5,980 nucleotides of DNA from an uncultured Coriobacteriaceae bacterium (GCA_900556425.1 USOR01000056.1:1-5980), one strand, 5' to 3'; numbered from the stretch's first letter, positions 1-5,511 are shown. Numbers and translations are program-made. The notes: generated from the sequence alone by a model not told the origin.

Positions 1-17
1 CCCCTCGCTTCGGGGGG
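1..17 (-). terminator. Probable terminator hairpin downstream of the esterase gene (cut by the window edge)
   Basis: Positions 1-7 pair with 11-17 (CCCCTCG / CGGGGGG, one U-G wobble) around a 3-nt loop, giving a compact GC-rich 7-bp stem 17 bases past the esterase stop codon. Read on the minus strand, the expected T-run would lie to the left of position 1, outside the window. The stem and its placement therefore support a Rho-independent terminator, but the decisive U-tract cannot be seen. Confidence 0.5.
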
Positions 18-33
18 AAGAAGCTAATGCCTG

Positions 34-2658
34 CTACTTGTTCGCAGCAACAATACCATCCATGTAAGCATCGATAATATCGTTAACCTTCTTGGTGCTG
101 AACTGCCATCCACCGTGAGATGCACCGACAATCGCGTAACGCTCGGAATCGGCACCCAGCTCCTTGGAGCGCTTGTAGAGCTCCATGGTGGAGATGGGCG
201 AGACGAGCGTATCAGTGGTGCCATGGAAGCTCAGGATGGACGGATCGTCCGCGTCAAGATAGGTGAACGGGCTGAACTTAGCCGTCTTGTCAAGATTGCT
301 GAACACCGAGCCGCCGGGGTTCTGGCCGAAGGCCGTGCCGTTGATGAGCATGGCCTCGGTGTTGGCCTCGGACTGGTGATCGCCAATCAGACCCGTACCG
401 GCTCCGATGAGCGTGAGGTCGGACACGCCGTACATGTCAACGACGCCCTGGACCGCAGAGCTGTACTCAAGGTTGTCGCCAACATCGAACTGAATGTTGT
501 CGTCAAACTTCGTGGTATTGCCCAAAACGCCCAGCATGGAGGCCATATAGCCACCCGCAGAGGTACCGGTTGCAATGATGCAATCCGGATCGATGTTGTA
601 CGTATCCGCATGGGCACGCAGCCACCTGATACCCGCCTTAGCATCCTGAAGGGGACCAGGATTAGTCGTCGCAGGGATGACGCGAATCTCGGCAACCGCA
701 ACAACGTAGCCACGCTCGGCATAACGCAGATACCTCATCGCATCCGCATTCGAAGAGCTGAAGCCACCGCATGCGGCAATGTAGAGTACCGGTCGCGGAC
801 CATCATCCCTGCCCTTGGAGGGCTGAAGGATGGTCATACGCAGGTTCTTGTAGACGCCCTTCTCGCTGATTGCCTTGTAACCGATCTCAGTAGTCTCGTT
901 AATGGTCCAGTGATTGGGATCAGTAGCGATATTCTCGCCGCCAGCCGTAGCGTCCGCAAGCGTCGGAAGATCCTCGGCCTTGTAAGCCTCGGTGCCCTTG
1001 GCCAAATCGACAGTCGGCACGGCAGTGGTAACAGCCGTCGTACCATAGGTGTTCAGGAAGTTAACGACACGCTCAATCGTGGCACCCTGCTCGAACTGTT
1101 TGCCACCGTGGCCCGCGCCCTCGACAACATAGCGCTCGGTATGAACGCCAGCGTCGTTAAGGCGATTCTGGAGCATCTTGGTGGCAACCGGAGACACGAG
1201 CGTGTCGGCCGTACCATGGAACATGAGGAACGGAACCGTGTTCGCGTTGATGTAGCTGAAGGGGCTCGCGGCGGCGACCTTGTCGTTCATCGAGGGGTCA
1301 AACACGCCAGGCTTCGCCGCGCCAGCGCCCGCGCCGTTGAGCAGAAGCGCCTCAGTGGTAGCCGCGGACTTATGGCTGTCTTGCAGTTCCTGAGCCAGAC
1401 CTGCACCGATGATGGTGAGATCAGAGACACCATAAAAGTCGATGACGGCGTTGACAGCAGAAGACTCGTCAAGATTCGCGCCCACATCAAGCGCGACGTC
1501 CTGCATCTCGCCGGTTCGGCTATTGGGATATTGAATCTTATCCAGATTGCTCGTAACGCCAACCATCGTGGACCAATAGCCGCCTGAGGAGTTACCAGCA
1601 ACGGCAACCTTGGTCGGGTCAAACTTATACTTGTTCGGCTCGGTCTTGGAGCTGGCCTTCAGGAAGCGAATGCCCGCCTTGATGTCCTGGAGCGGACCGG
1701 GGAAGGTCACGCTGGGACCAACGCGATGCTGCACGGATGCAACGACGTAGCCAGACTTGGCGAGCGTAAGGCGCGTCTCGAAATTGCTCGCGGGATTGGA
1801 GCTGGTGAAGCCACCGCCATTGATCCACACGAGGAGCGGCGTCTCGCCGTTCTTAGCCGTAGACGGCGTCAGCAGCTCGATCTTGAGATCGACGGGGGCG
1901 CCGTACTGGCTCGTATGGAGATACGGAATGATCTCCTGGCTGACGGTAACGTCATTATTTCTGTCCGCCTCAGTGAACTCGAGCTGGTTGTAACTATTGG
2001 CATCCTCAAGCGAAACCAAACCGGGAGTGTCCTCGCCAATGGCTGCCTTCGAGGGGTCTACCACGCCCGTGTTGAACGGATCCACCGGCACGATGGGTGC
2101 TTCAGCGCCACTTACACCATACCAACCGATGCCCTCGTCGTTCCAGCCGATGCTCACAAGACGAGAGTGCTCATCGAGGCTCGTGGTGTAGTTGTGGGAT
2201 CCGGCATTATTCGTTGCTGCATTGGGATCTACGTTGGGGTTGAACTGCCTGTAGAGAGGCACACGCTCCTGGTCGTCGGAATAGAAGCTGGTGCCCTCAT
2301 CCTTCCAGCCAAGCTGCACGAGAGCGTCACGCTCGCCGGCATCCTTGGTGTAATGGTGATCGGTGCCCGAATACACCCTGTACACGGGCGTCTCGGAAGT
2401 TACTGGCGCATGCCAGCCGATGCCCTCGTAATTCCAGCCGGCAGCGACGGTGGCATCCTTCTCCACATCGCTGGCGGTGTAGAAGTGCTCGCCGGAATTG
2501 GGATTGTACAGACGATACATCGCCTGCGTCTCGGTGTCGGCGGCACCGTTGTCCGCGATGGCGACGCTAGCCGGCACGGTGACCAGCGTGAGCATTGACG
2601 CCGCCATGACGCAGGCCATGGTCTTTCTCGCGAAACCAAAGTGCTTTGGTTTACCCAT
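34..2658 (-). CDS. Secreted two-domain alpha/beta-hydrolase (esterase) with N-terminal DUF5648-type repeats
   Basis: Exported 874-residue protein that probably hydrolyses ester bonds outside the cell. Residues 1-35 form a signal peptide: basic start (MGKPKHFGFARK), hydrophobic core, likely cut after AIA. Three repeats of about 40 residues follow (near 47-84, 92-127, 135-181), each with a Y-R-x-[YF] start and a GW-x-x-EG-x-x-[WF] end, as in DUF5648. Then come two homologous esterase domains of the acetyl-esterase / feruloyl-esterase-like type. Domain 1 (about 222-540) has oxyanion loop NGGGF (280-284), nucleophile S357 in GNSSG, D485 and H517. Domain 2 (about 583-874) has loop ACGGF (629-633), S700 in GTSAG, D816 and H848. 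Both triads look intact. The start at 2658 was chosen because GGGAGGGAGA lies just upstream and the signal peptide begins there; the frame stays open to 2781 without a good start. There is no LPxTG anchor at the C terminus. The substrate is unknown; acylated dietary polysaccharide or lipid esters are guesses. The adjacent membrane LuxR gene may regulate it. Confidence 0.9.
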   Translation of the reverse strand: MGKPKHFGFARKTMACVMAASMLTLVTVPASVAIADNGAADTETQAMYRLYNPNSGEHFYTASDVEKDATVAAGWNYEGIGWHAPVTSETPVYRVYSGTDHHYTKDAGERDALVQLGWKDEGTSFYSDDQERVPLYRQFNPNVDPNAATNNAGSHNYTTSLDEHSRLVSIGWNDEGIGWYGVSGAEAPIVPVDPFNTGVVDPSKAAIGEDTPGLVSLEDANSYNQLEFTEADRNNDVTVSQEIIPYLHTSQYGAPVDLKIELLTPSTAKNGETPLLVWINGGGFTSSNPASNFETRLTLAKSGYVVASVQHRVGPSVTFPGPLQDIKAGIRFLKASSKTEPNKYKFDPTKVAVAGNSSGGYWSTMVGVTSNLDKIQYPNSRTGEMQDVALDVGANLDESSAVNAVIDFYGVSDLTIIGAGLAQELQDSHKSAATTEALLLNGAGAGAAKPGVFDPSMNDKVAAASPFSYINANTVPFLMFHGTADTLVSPVATKMLQNRLNDAGVHTERYVVEGAGHGGKQFEQGATIERVVNFLNTYGTTAVTTAVPTVDLAKGTEAYKAEDLPTLADATAGGENIATDPNHWTINETTEIGYKAISEKGVYKNLRMTILQPSKGRDDGPRPVLYIAACGGFSSSNADAMRYLRYAERGYVVAVAEIRVIPATTNPGPLQDAKAGIRWLRAHADTYNIDPDCIIATGTSAGGYMASMLGVLGNTTKFDDNIQFDVGDNLEYSSAVQGVVDMYGVSDLTLIGAGTGLIGDHQSEANTEAMLINGTAFGQNPGGSVFSNLDKTAKFSPFTYLDADDPSILSFHGTTDTLVSPISTMELYKRSKELGADSERYAIVGASHGGWQFSTKKVNDIIDAYMDGIVAANK

Positions 2659-2695
2659 TATGTCTCCCTCCCATGAAAAGTATTGACGTACACAC
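2651..2695 (-). CDS. Candidate 14-codon leader ORF overlapping the esterase start
   Basis: A GTG at 2695-2693 opens a short frame (MCTSILFMGGRHNG) that ends with TAA at 2653-2651. That stop lies inside the esterase's first codons, so the two frames overlap by 8 nt (ATGGGTAA). The GTG is preceded by GGGGAGGGAG five bases upstream, as good a ribosome binding site as the esterase's own. The arrangement suits translational coupling or a regulatory leader peptide. Against it, the ORF is very short, starts at GTG, and purine-rich elements can recur by chance. No codons suggest amino-acid attenuation. Only the geometry is observed; translation is inference. Confidence 0.25.
   Translation of the reverse strand: MCTSILFMGGRHNG
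2659..2672 (-). promoter_or_regulatory. Ribosome binding site that fixes the esterase start
   Basis: On the minus strand GGGAGGGAGACATA directly precedes the ATG at 2658. The GGAGGGAGA core is correctly spaced and sits in front of a clear signal peptide. A second GGGAGGGAGA lies 38 bases upstream (2701-2710 plus adjoining As), in front of the candidate leader ORF. Confidence 0.75.
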
Positions 2696-2852
2696 GATTT
2701 CTCCCTCCCCAAAGTGACAGCCGAAAGTCCATGCAGGCTCACGGCAGGCCGCGCGCACGACGCACGCGACTTTCCCGACACGGTATGAAGTGGGCGAATG
2801 ATTGTCTCCCCACGAAAGGTGGGTAATGGGATGGAAGGTTGGATAGGGTGGC
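2659..2852 (-). other. Upstream/leader region of the esterase gene
   Basis: This 194-bp gap lies between the LuxR-type gene's stop and the esterase start. It contains the duplicated GGGAGGGAGA element (2663-2672 and 2701-2710). It also has a 7-bp inverted repeat, GAAAGTC at 2723-2729 and GACTTTC at 2768-2774, flanking a very GC-rich stretch with repeated GTGCG on the minus strand. A small hairpin (2809-2813 with 2819-2823, CCCAC/GTGGG) lies 30 bases past the LuxR stop but has no T-run, so it is not a convincing terminator. I found no promoter with good -35 and -10 hexamers. The esterase could therefore have its own unrecognised promoter or be read through from the regulator gene. Confidence 0.4.
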
Positions 2853-4337
2853 CTAGACCTGCTTCTTTGTCTCTTTGACGATTTCGATCAACTCGTCTTT
2901 TCGGTGAATGCCCATCTTGCGGTAGATGCTCTTGCTGTATCCCTTGACAGTACTTACAGCTGCTGTCAGCTTTTCTGCAACGTGTTTGGCGGTGTAGCCT
3001 CGCGCCATGAGCGATGCCGTTTCACGCTCGCGCTCCGTTAAAGCGTATCGAGCTGCAATCATGTCCATGGCATATTCGTGACGCTCATCAGAGGAGAGCT
3101 CGTATCTTAGCTGCGCCGTCACATCATCATCAAACGCACTCTCGTTTTGGTCAAGCTTGTTCATGAAGAGTCTGCGATTAACGACAATCATCACAAAGAG
3201 CACAACGCACATACCTAAAGATATGACGAGTCCTGCCGCGGCGCCCACAGGAGCCAGGAAATCGGCAGGTGTAAGCTGAAGATAGACAAGGATAGCCGGG
3301 ATTATCGAAGAGGTAATGCCCGCAGTACCGCCAAACATCACAAGAAAAACCGCCGCACAAGAGATGAACGAGTGCTTGCCATCTATGCCCCAGAGACTTA
3401 TAAGCGCCATGGAATATACAAGCAGCGCCGAGTATAGAGCCGTGACAAACATCGAAAATGACTGTGGCGGAACGAGGGAGAACAAAACGACAAACACGAC
3501 GAATCCAACAAGACCGATAGAGCCTATGACCAGAGTACATCCCGAGGTCGTCTTCGAACGCCATGCGATGCAGAGAAACACTAAGCCAACGCCAAGAGAT
3601 ACGAGGTACGAATAGATTGTCCTCGGATTCGGCGCATAGTTCACTCCCCCATGAGCCCAACGACTGCGCAGAAAGGCACCGCAAAGCAGCTCAGCAAAGA
3701 TCAAGATCATGGTGCATATCTGAACTACGCGCAGGTAATCACTCCGAAGAAGCGGTTCTGGTCCGCGTACAGGTTGGCAAGCAGGCACGTTTCTCAGCAG
3801 ATACAGGCAAACCAATGCGAGCAGCGGATACGACAAGCTGAGCATCGACGCCCATTCGCGCGGAAACATATCAAACAGACCAAATACATGACTCACCACA
3901 AAGGCGCCTGTTACCATGACGGTGATCTTGTCTTTGGATAATCCCACGAGCACGCGAAACCATCCAACCACAAGAGCCGCAAAGCCGATGCAAAGGATGA
4001 TAATACTCACGACATAAAACACGTCAGCCGTTACACCAAGTGACCTTCCCGCACTGTTGGCAACGACACCTACAACGGCAAGGATACCGCCGACAGCATA
4101 GGGAACGAATCTATCCTCCAATCGCTCGCCCCCGCGCAAGGCCTTGGTCCTCTGCAACGACACGAGCGCCAATATGCACCCAATCAAAATGAGCGCGGCA
4201 TCATATACAACACGCAATCCTGAGAAATTCGAAGTGATTCCCACGGTCAGGGATCCGAAAAACGGAGCCCTAAACATCGCGCAAAGCGACGCCAAGCCCA
4301 CAAGGCATATGACCGTCTTTTTTGTTTCCCCCGACAA
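2853..4337 (-). CDS. Membrane-anchored LuxR-family transcriptional regulator
   Basis: A 494-residue protein with a polytopic membrane domain and a C-terminal DNA-binding domain. About twelve hydrophobic segments lie between residues 8 and 387, for example near 44-62, 79-95, 105-126, 165-182, 203-222, 267-289, 295-314 and 362-387. An acidic, hydrophilic linker (about 395-425) follows. A LuxR/GerE helix-turn-helix spans about 431-490: the LTERERE entry, then ARGYTAKHVAEKL, then the recognition region STVKGYSKSIYRKMGIHRKDEL. There is no receiver or kinase domain, so the membrane part probably senses or binds a ligand; this architecture is common in Coriobacteriia. The frame opens just after an in-frame TGA, and the first usable start is TTG at 4337, preceded only by a weak GGGG element, which suggests low expression. 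The next Met (M21) lies inside the first membrane segment and has no ribosome site. It precedes the secreted esterase on the same strand and is its likely regulator (inference from position). Confidence 0.88.
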   Translation of the reverse strand: MSGETKKTVICLVGLASLCAMFRAPFFGSLTVGITSNFSGLRVVYDAALILIGCILALVSLQRTKALRGGERLEDRFVPYAVGGILAVVGVVANSAGRSLGVTADVFYVVSIIILCIGFAALVVGWFRVLVGLSKDKITVMVTGAFVVSHVFGLFDMFPREWASMLSLSYPLLALVCLYLLRNVPACQPVRGPEPLLRSDYLRVVQICTMILIFAELLCGAFLRSRWAHGGVNYAPNPRTIYSYLVSLGVGLVFLCIAWRSKTTSGCTLVIGSIGLVGFVVFVVLFSLVPPQSFSMFVTALYSALLVYSMALISLWGIDGKHSFISCAAVFLVMFGGTAGITSSIIPAILVYLQLTPADFLAPVGAAAGLVISLGMCVVLFVMIVVNRRLFMNKLDQNESAFDDDVTAQLRYELSSDERHEYAMDMIAARYALTERERETASLMARGYTAKHVAEKLTAAVSTVKGYSKSIYRKMGIHRKDELIEIVKETKKQV

Positions 4338-4353
4338 ATGTCAATCCCCGCGG

Positions 4354-4417
4354 CTTATACGCAAGCTGATGGATTTGCGCCTTCCCTACGCAAGGACCCT
4401 CCCCAACGCAAATATTA
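4354..4417 (-). promoter_or_regulatory. Upstream region of the LuxR-type gene with repeated ACGCAA/TTGCGT and possible -10 elements
   Basis: ACGCAA occurs at 4359-4364, 4388-4393 and 4406-4411, the first two within the longer TACGCAAG (4358-4365, 4387-4394), and TTGCG occurs inverted at 4375-4379. On the minus strand the CTTGCGTA copy nearest the gene overlaps TATAAG (4359-4354), a fair -10 hexamer only 16 bases before the TTG start. A second -10-like TAATAT lies at 4417-4412. Neither has a recognisable -35 at 16-18 bp, so the promoter assignment is weak. The clustered repeats are a candidate operator, perhaps for autoregulation. Confidence 0.3.
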
Positions 4418-4553
4418 CTCCAATCAAGGGTAAAGTTCATGCACGACAACGATGAGACGAAACCCAACGAAGTTGCCACGCGCGAGATACGCTAATCCTT
4501 GTGAAGCGCCTCAGATGGGTCAACGTTGCGAAGAAGACCGGGGTTTTCAAGAA
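4418..4553. other. Intergenic spacer between the LuxR-type gene and the cupin operon
   Basis: Together with the repeats to its left and the terminator to its right, this forms a 270-bp gap without a convincing gene. The short frames here have no ribosome binding sites and no recognisable protein features. Apart from the elements listed separately I see nothing supported in it. Confidence 0.5.
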
Positions 4554-4581
4554 GGGCCGGAGACACTTTTGCCTCCGACCC
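4554..4581 (-). terminator. Rho-independent terminator of the decarboxylase-family/cupin operon
   Basis: On the minus strand GGGTCGGAG (4581-4573) pairs with CTCCGGCCC (4562-4554) over 9 bp with a single U-G wobble, around a 10-nt A-rich loop. TTCTTG follows, a modest T-rich tail. It lies 26 bases past the cupin stop codon, the expected place for the end of this two-gene operon. Upstream, GGTCGGA is repeated (plus-strand TCCGACC at 4600-4606 and 4574-4580), so the 3' arm of the stem has an alternative pairing partner. Confidence 0.6.
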
Positions 4582-4607
4582 TGTTAAAGCGTTATCGGAT
4601 CCGACCT

Positions 4608-5033
4608 TTACGGCAGCAGATCGTATTCCGCATCAGCGACCGGTTTGAGCCATTCGTTCGAGCAACCCTCGCCCGGTGCCTCGAAGGCCACGTGCGAAAA
4701 CCAGCTGTCCTTTGCCGCGCCATGCCAATGTTTGACGCCCGCGGGGATGAACACAACGTCGCCCGGATGTAGCTCCCGGGCATCCTCTCCCCAGAACTGG
4801 CACCAGCCGCGACCGTCCGTGCACAGGAGGATCTGGCCACCGCCCTTATCCGCATGGTGGATATGCCAGTTGTTGCGGCAACCCGGCTCGAAGCTCACGT
4901 TAGCGAGGAAGATCGTCTGCTCGGGATCGGTCAGGGGATTCAAAAACGACTCGCCGATGAAATACTGCGCAAACGCATCGTTGGGCTTTCCCAAGCCAAA
5001 CAGGGGGTCAGCCGTCTTATCTGCGTTAGTCAT
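4608..5033 (-). CDS. Single-domain cupin, metal-dependent, resembling hydroxynitrile-lyase-type cupins
   Basis: A 141-residue cytoplasmic cupin. Motif 1 is W56-H57-I-H59-H60 followed by Q67. Motif 2 is the stretch ELHPGDVVFIPAGVKHWHGA (87-106), with H102 and H104. Together these supply a 3-His/Gln metal site of the kind that holds Mn or Fe. The phrases VSFEPG, WHxH, HPGDVV and KHWHGA recall the bacterial cupins characterised as manganese-dependent (R)-selective hydroxynitrile lyases. The loop between the HxH and Gln is about four residues longer here (ADKGGG). That activity may be incidental, and the physiological substrate of this group is unclear. The start at 5033 is set by a perfect AAGGAGG seven bases upstream; an extension to 5072 lacks one and runs inside the upstream gene. 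It overlaps that gene by 8 nt (ATGACTAA), implying coupled translation. It probably acts with the decarboxylase-family protein on a small carbonyl, lactone or quinone-like compound (inference). Confidence 0.85.
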   Translation of the reverse strand: MTNADKTADPLFGLGKPNDAFAQYFIGESFLNPLTDPEQTIFLANVSFEPGCRNNWHIHHADKGGGQILLCTDGRGWCQFWGEDARELHPGDVVFIPAGVKHWHGAAKDSWFSHVAFEAPGEGCSNEWLKPVADAEYDLLP

Positions 5034-5349
5034 CGTAGACCTCCTTCGCCATGCGAAACGCCGCCCAGGCATTGGGCCAGCCAGCGTAGAACGCGAGCTG
5101 CGTCAGAATTGCCGCCATCTCCTCCTTGGTCACGCCATTTGCCTTGGCACTTGCCAGATGGTACTGGAACGACGTGTCAACGAGTCCCTTGCTCACGAGA
5201 CAGGTTACGGTGATGATGGAGCGCGTCTTGAGGTCGAGCTCGTCCTCGCGCGACCACACCTCCCCAAAGAGCACATCGTCATTGAGCTGTGCGAACTGCG
5301 GGGCGAAATCGCCCAACTGGTCCCTTCCTGCTGTCTGCTTCACTGCCAT
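5026..5349 (-). CDS. Carboxymuconolactone decarboxylase (CMD) family protein
   Basis: A 107-residue all-helical protein of the CMD/AhpD-like family. It shows the family core ELDLKTRSIITVTCLVSKG (37-55), F61-x-x-H64, the helix TKEEMAAILTQLAFYAGWPN (74-93) and a final AWAAF. It has one cysteine in the core (C50) and no CxxC pair, so it is not an AhpD-type thiol peroxidase. The length fits stand-alone members of the decarboxylase branch. No protocatechuate-pathway genes are adjacent, so a true 4-carboxymuconolactone decarboxylase role is unsupported. The start at 5349 is chosen for AAAGGAAA about six bases upstream; the frame continues to 5400 but the extra residues (CMSCLRRVYGQKG) fall in the regulatory region. 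It is the first gene of the operon with the cupin and is divergent from a LysR regulator that probably controls both. Confidence 0.88.
   Translation of the reverse strand: MAVKQTAGRDQLGDFAPQFAQLNDDVLFGEVWSREDELDLKTRSIITVTCLVSKGLVDTSFQYHLASAKANGVTKEEMAAILTQLAFYAGWPNAWAAFRMAKEVYDD
5040..5046 (-). promoter_or_regulatory. Strong ribosome binding site for the cupin, inside the preceding gene
   Basis: AAGGAGG on the minus strand sits six bases before the cupin ATG and lies within the last codons of the CMD-family gene. It decides the cupin start and shows the two proteins are made from one transcript. Confidence 0.8.
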
Positions 5350-5390
5350 GATGTTTCCTTTCTGCCCATAGACCCTTCTTAAACATGACA

Positions 5391-5403
5391 TGCATACCAT
5401 GCA
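5391..5403. promoter_or_regulatory. Candidate LysR-type binding box (T-N11-A dyad)
   Basis: TGCAT-ACC-ATGCA is a perfect 5-bp dyad with the T-N11-A geometry typical of LysR-family sites. It lies 42 bases upstream of the CMD-family start codon. The same CATGCA word recurs at 5474-5479 and, inverted, at 5488-5493, on the LysR side of the divergent region. Confidence 0.4.
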
Positions 5404-5422
5404 ATGACGTAATTCAGTGTTC

Positions 5423-5463
5423 TATTTCATATCCCAATTGTGCGTATATGTAGTCATGAAATA
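5423..5463. repeat. 8-bp inverted repeat in the divergent promoter region
   Basis: TATTTCAT at 5423-5430 and ATGAAATA at 5456-5463 are perfect inverted copies separated by 25 bp. They lie in the middle of the divergent intergenic region and the right arm overlaps the start of the candidate -10 of the LysR gene. It could be a second operator; the wide AT-rich spacer makes a chance origin possible. Confidence 0.35.
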
Positions 5464-5467
5464 CAAT
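5438..5467 (+). promoter_or_regulatory. Candidate promoter of the LysR-type gene
   Basis: TTGTGC (5438-5443) and TACAAT (5462-5467) are separated by 18 bp. The -10 matches consensus at five of six positions; the -35 is weak (three of six). The predicted transcript would begin near 5474, inside the CATGCA-N8-TGCATG inverted repeat, which would fit negative autoregulation. Confidence 0.35.
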
Positions 5468-5473
5468 TCCCAT

Positions 5474-5493
5474 CATGCAAATTGCTATGCATG
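5474..5493. repeat. CATGCA-N8-TGCATG inverted repeat before the LysR-type gene
   Basis: Perfect 6-bp arms surround an 8-bp spacer, with a smaller GCAA-A-TTGC dyad partly inside. It shares its half-site with the T-N11-A box near 5391 and lies 18 bases before the LysR start, so it may be a second regulator site. The arm spacing is not the standard LysR spacing. Confidence 0.35.
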
Positions 5494-5511
5494 AAACGCA
5501 AGGTGACATTC

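Noticed and set aside
115..1587. A 490-codon open frame on the plus strand, opposite the esterase gene
   Set aside because: It is antisense to a gene with clear catalytic motifs. Its translation is an arginine/valine/glycine-rich mix without recognisable domains, and it lacks a ribosome binding site. It is explained by the codon bias of the real gene.
1726..2598. A 290-codon plus-strand frame opposite the repeats and first esterase domain
   Set aside because: Same reason: a shadow of the real gene with repeated low-complexity phrases mirroring the DUF5648 repeats, and no start signals.
2651..2695. The leader peptide start MCTSI as a remnant of a choloylglycine-hydrolase-type gene
   Set aside because: Five residues resemble how such N-terminal-Cys hydrolases begin, but the frame ends after 14 codons and no further similarity is visible nearby, so this is most likely chance.
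2659..2781. Longer start for the esterase at 2781
   Set aside because: The added 41 residues are hydrophilic, have no ribosome site in front and would bury the signal peptide inside the protein.
2809..2823. CCCAC/GTGGG hairpin as a terminator of the LuxR-type gene
   Set aside because: Only 5 bp of stem and no T-run in either direction, so it cannot be called a terminator.
3178..3941. Several 90-170 codon frames in other frames over the LuxR-type gene
   Set aside because: All overlap the membrane-regulator coding sequence, have no domain features, and have no ribosome sites; they are shadows.
5034..5072. Longer start for the cupin
   Set aside because: The added 13 residues are arginine-rich, lie inside the CMD-family gene, and the perfect AAGGAGG points to the ATG at 5033.
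5026..5349. Assigning the CMD-family gene as pcaC of the protocatechuate pathway
   Set aside because: No other pathway genes are present and the partner is a cupin; family membership alone does not support the specific enzyme name.
5350..5400. Longer start for the CMD-family protein at 5400
   Set aside because: It has no ribosome site and would overlap the candidate LysR box; the ATG at 5349 has a good site and matches the family's usual N terminus.
5491..5511. Earlier ATG for the LysR-type gene
   Set aside because: It is in frame but lacks a ribosome site and lies within the inverted repeat; 5512 has AAGGTG at proper spacing.
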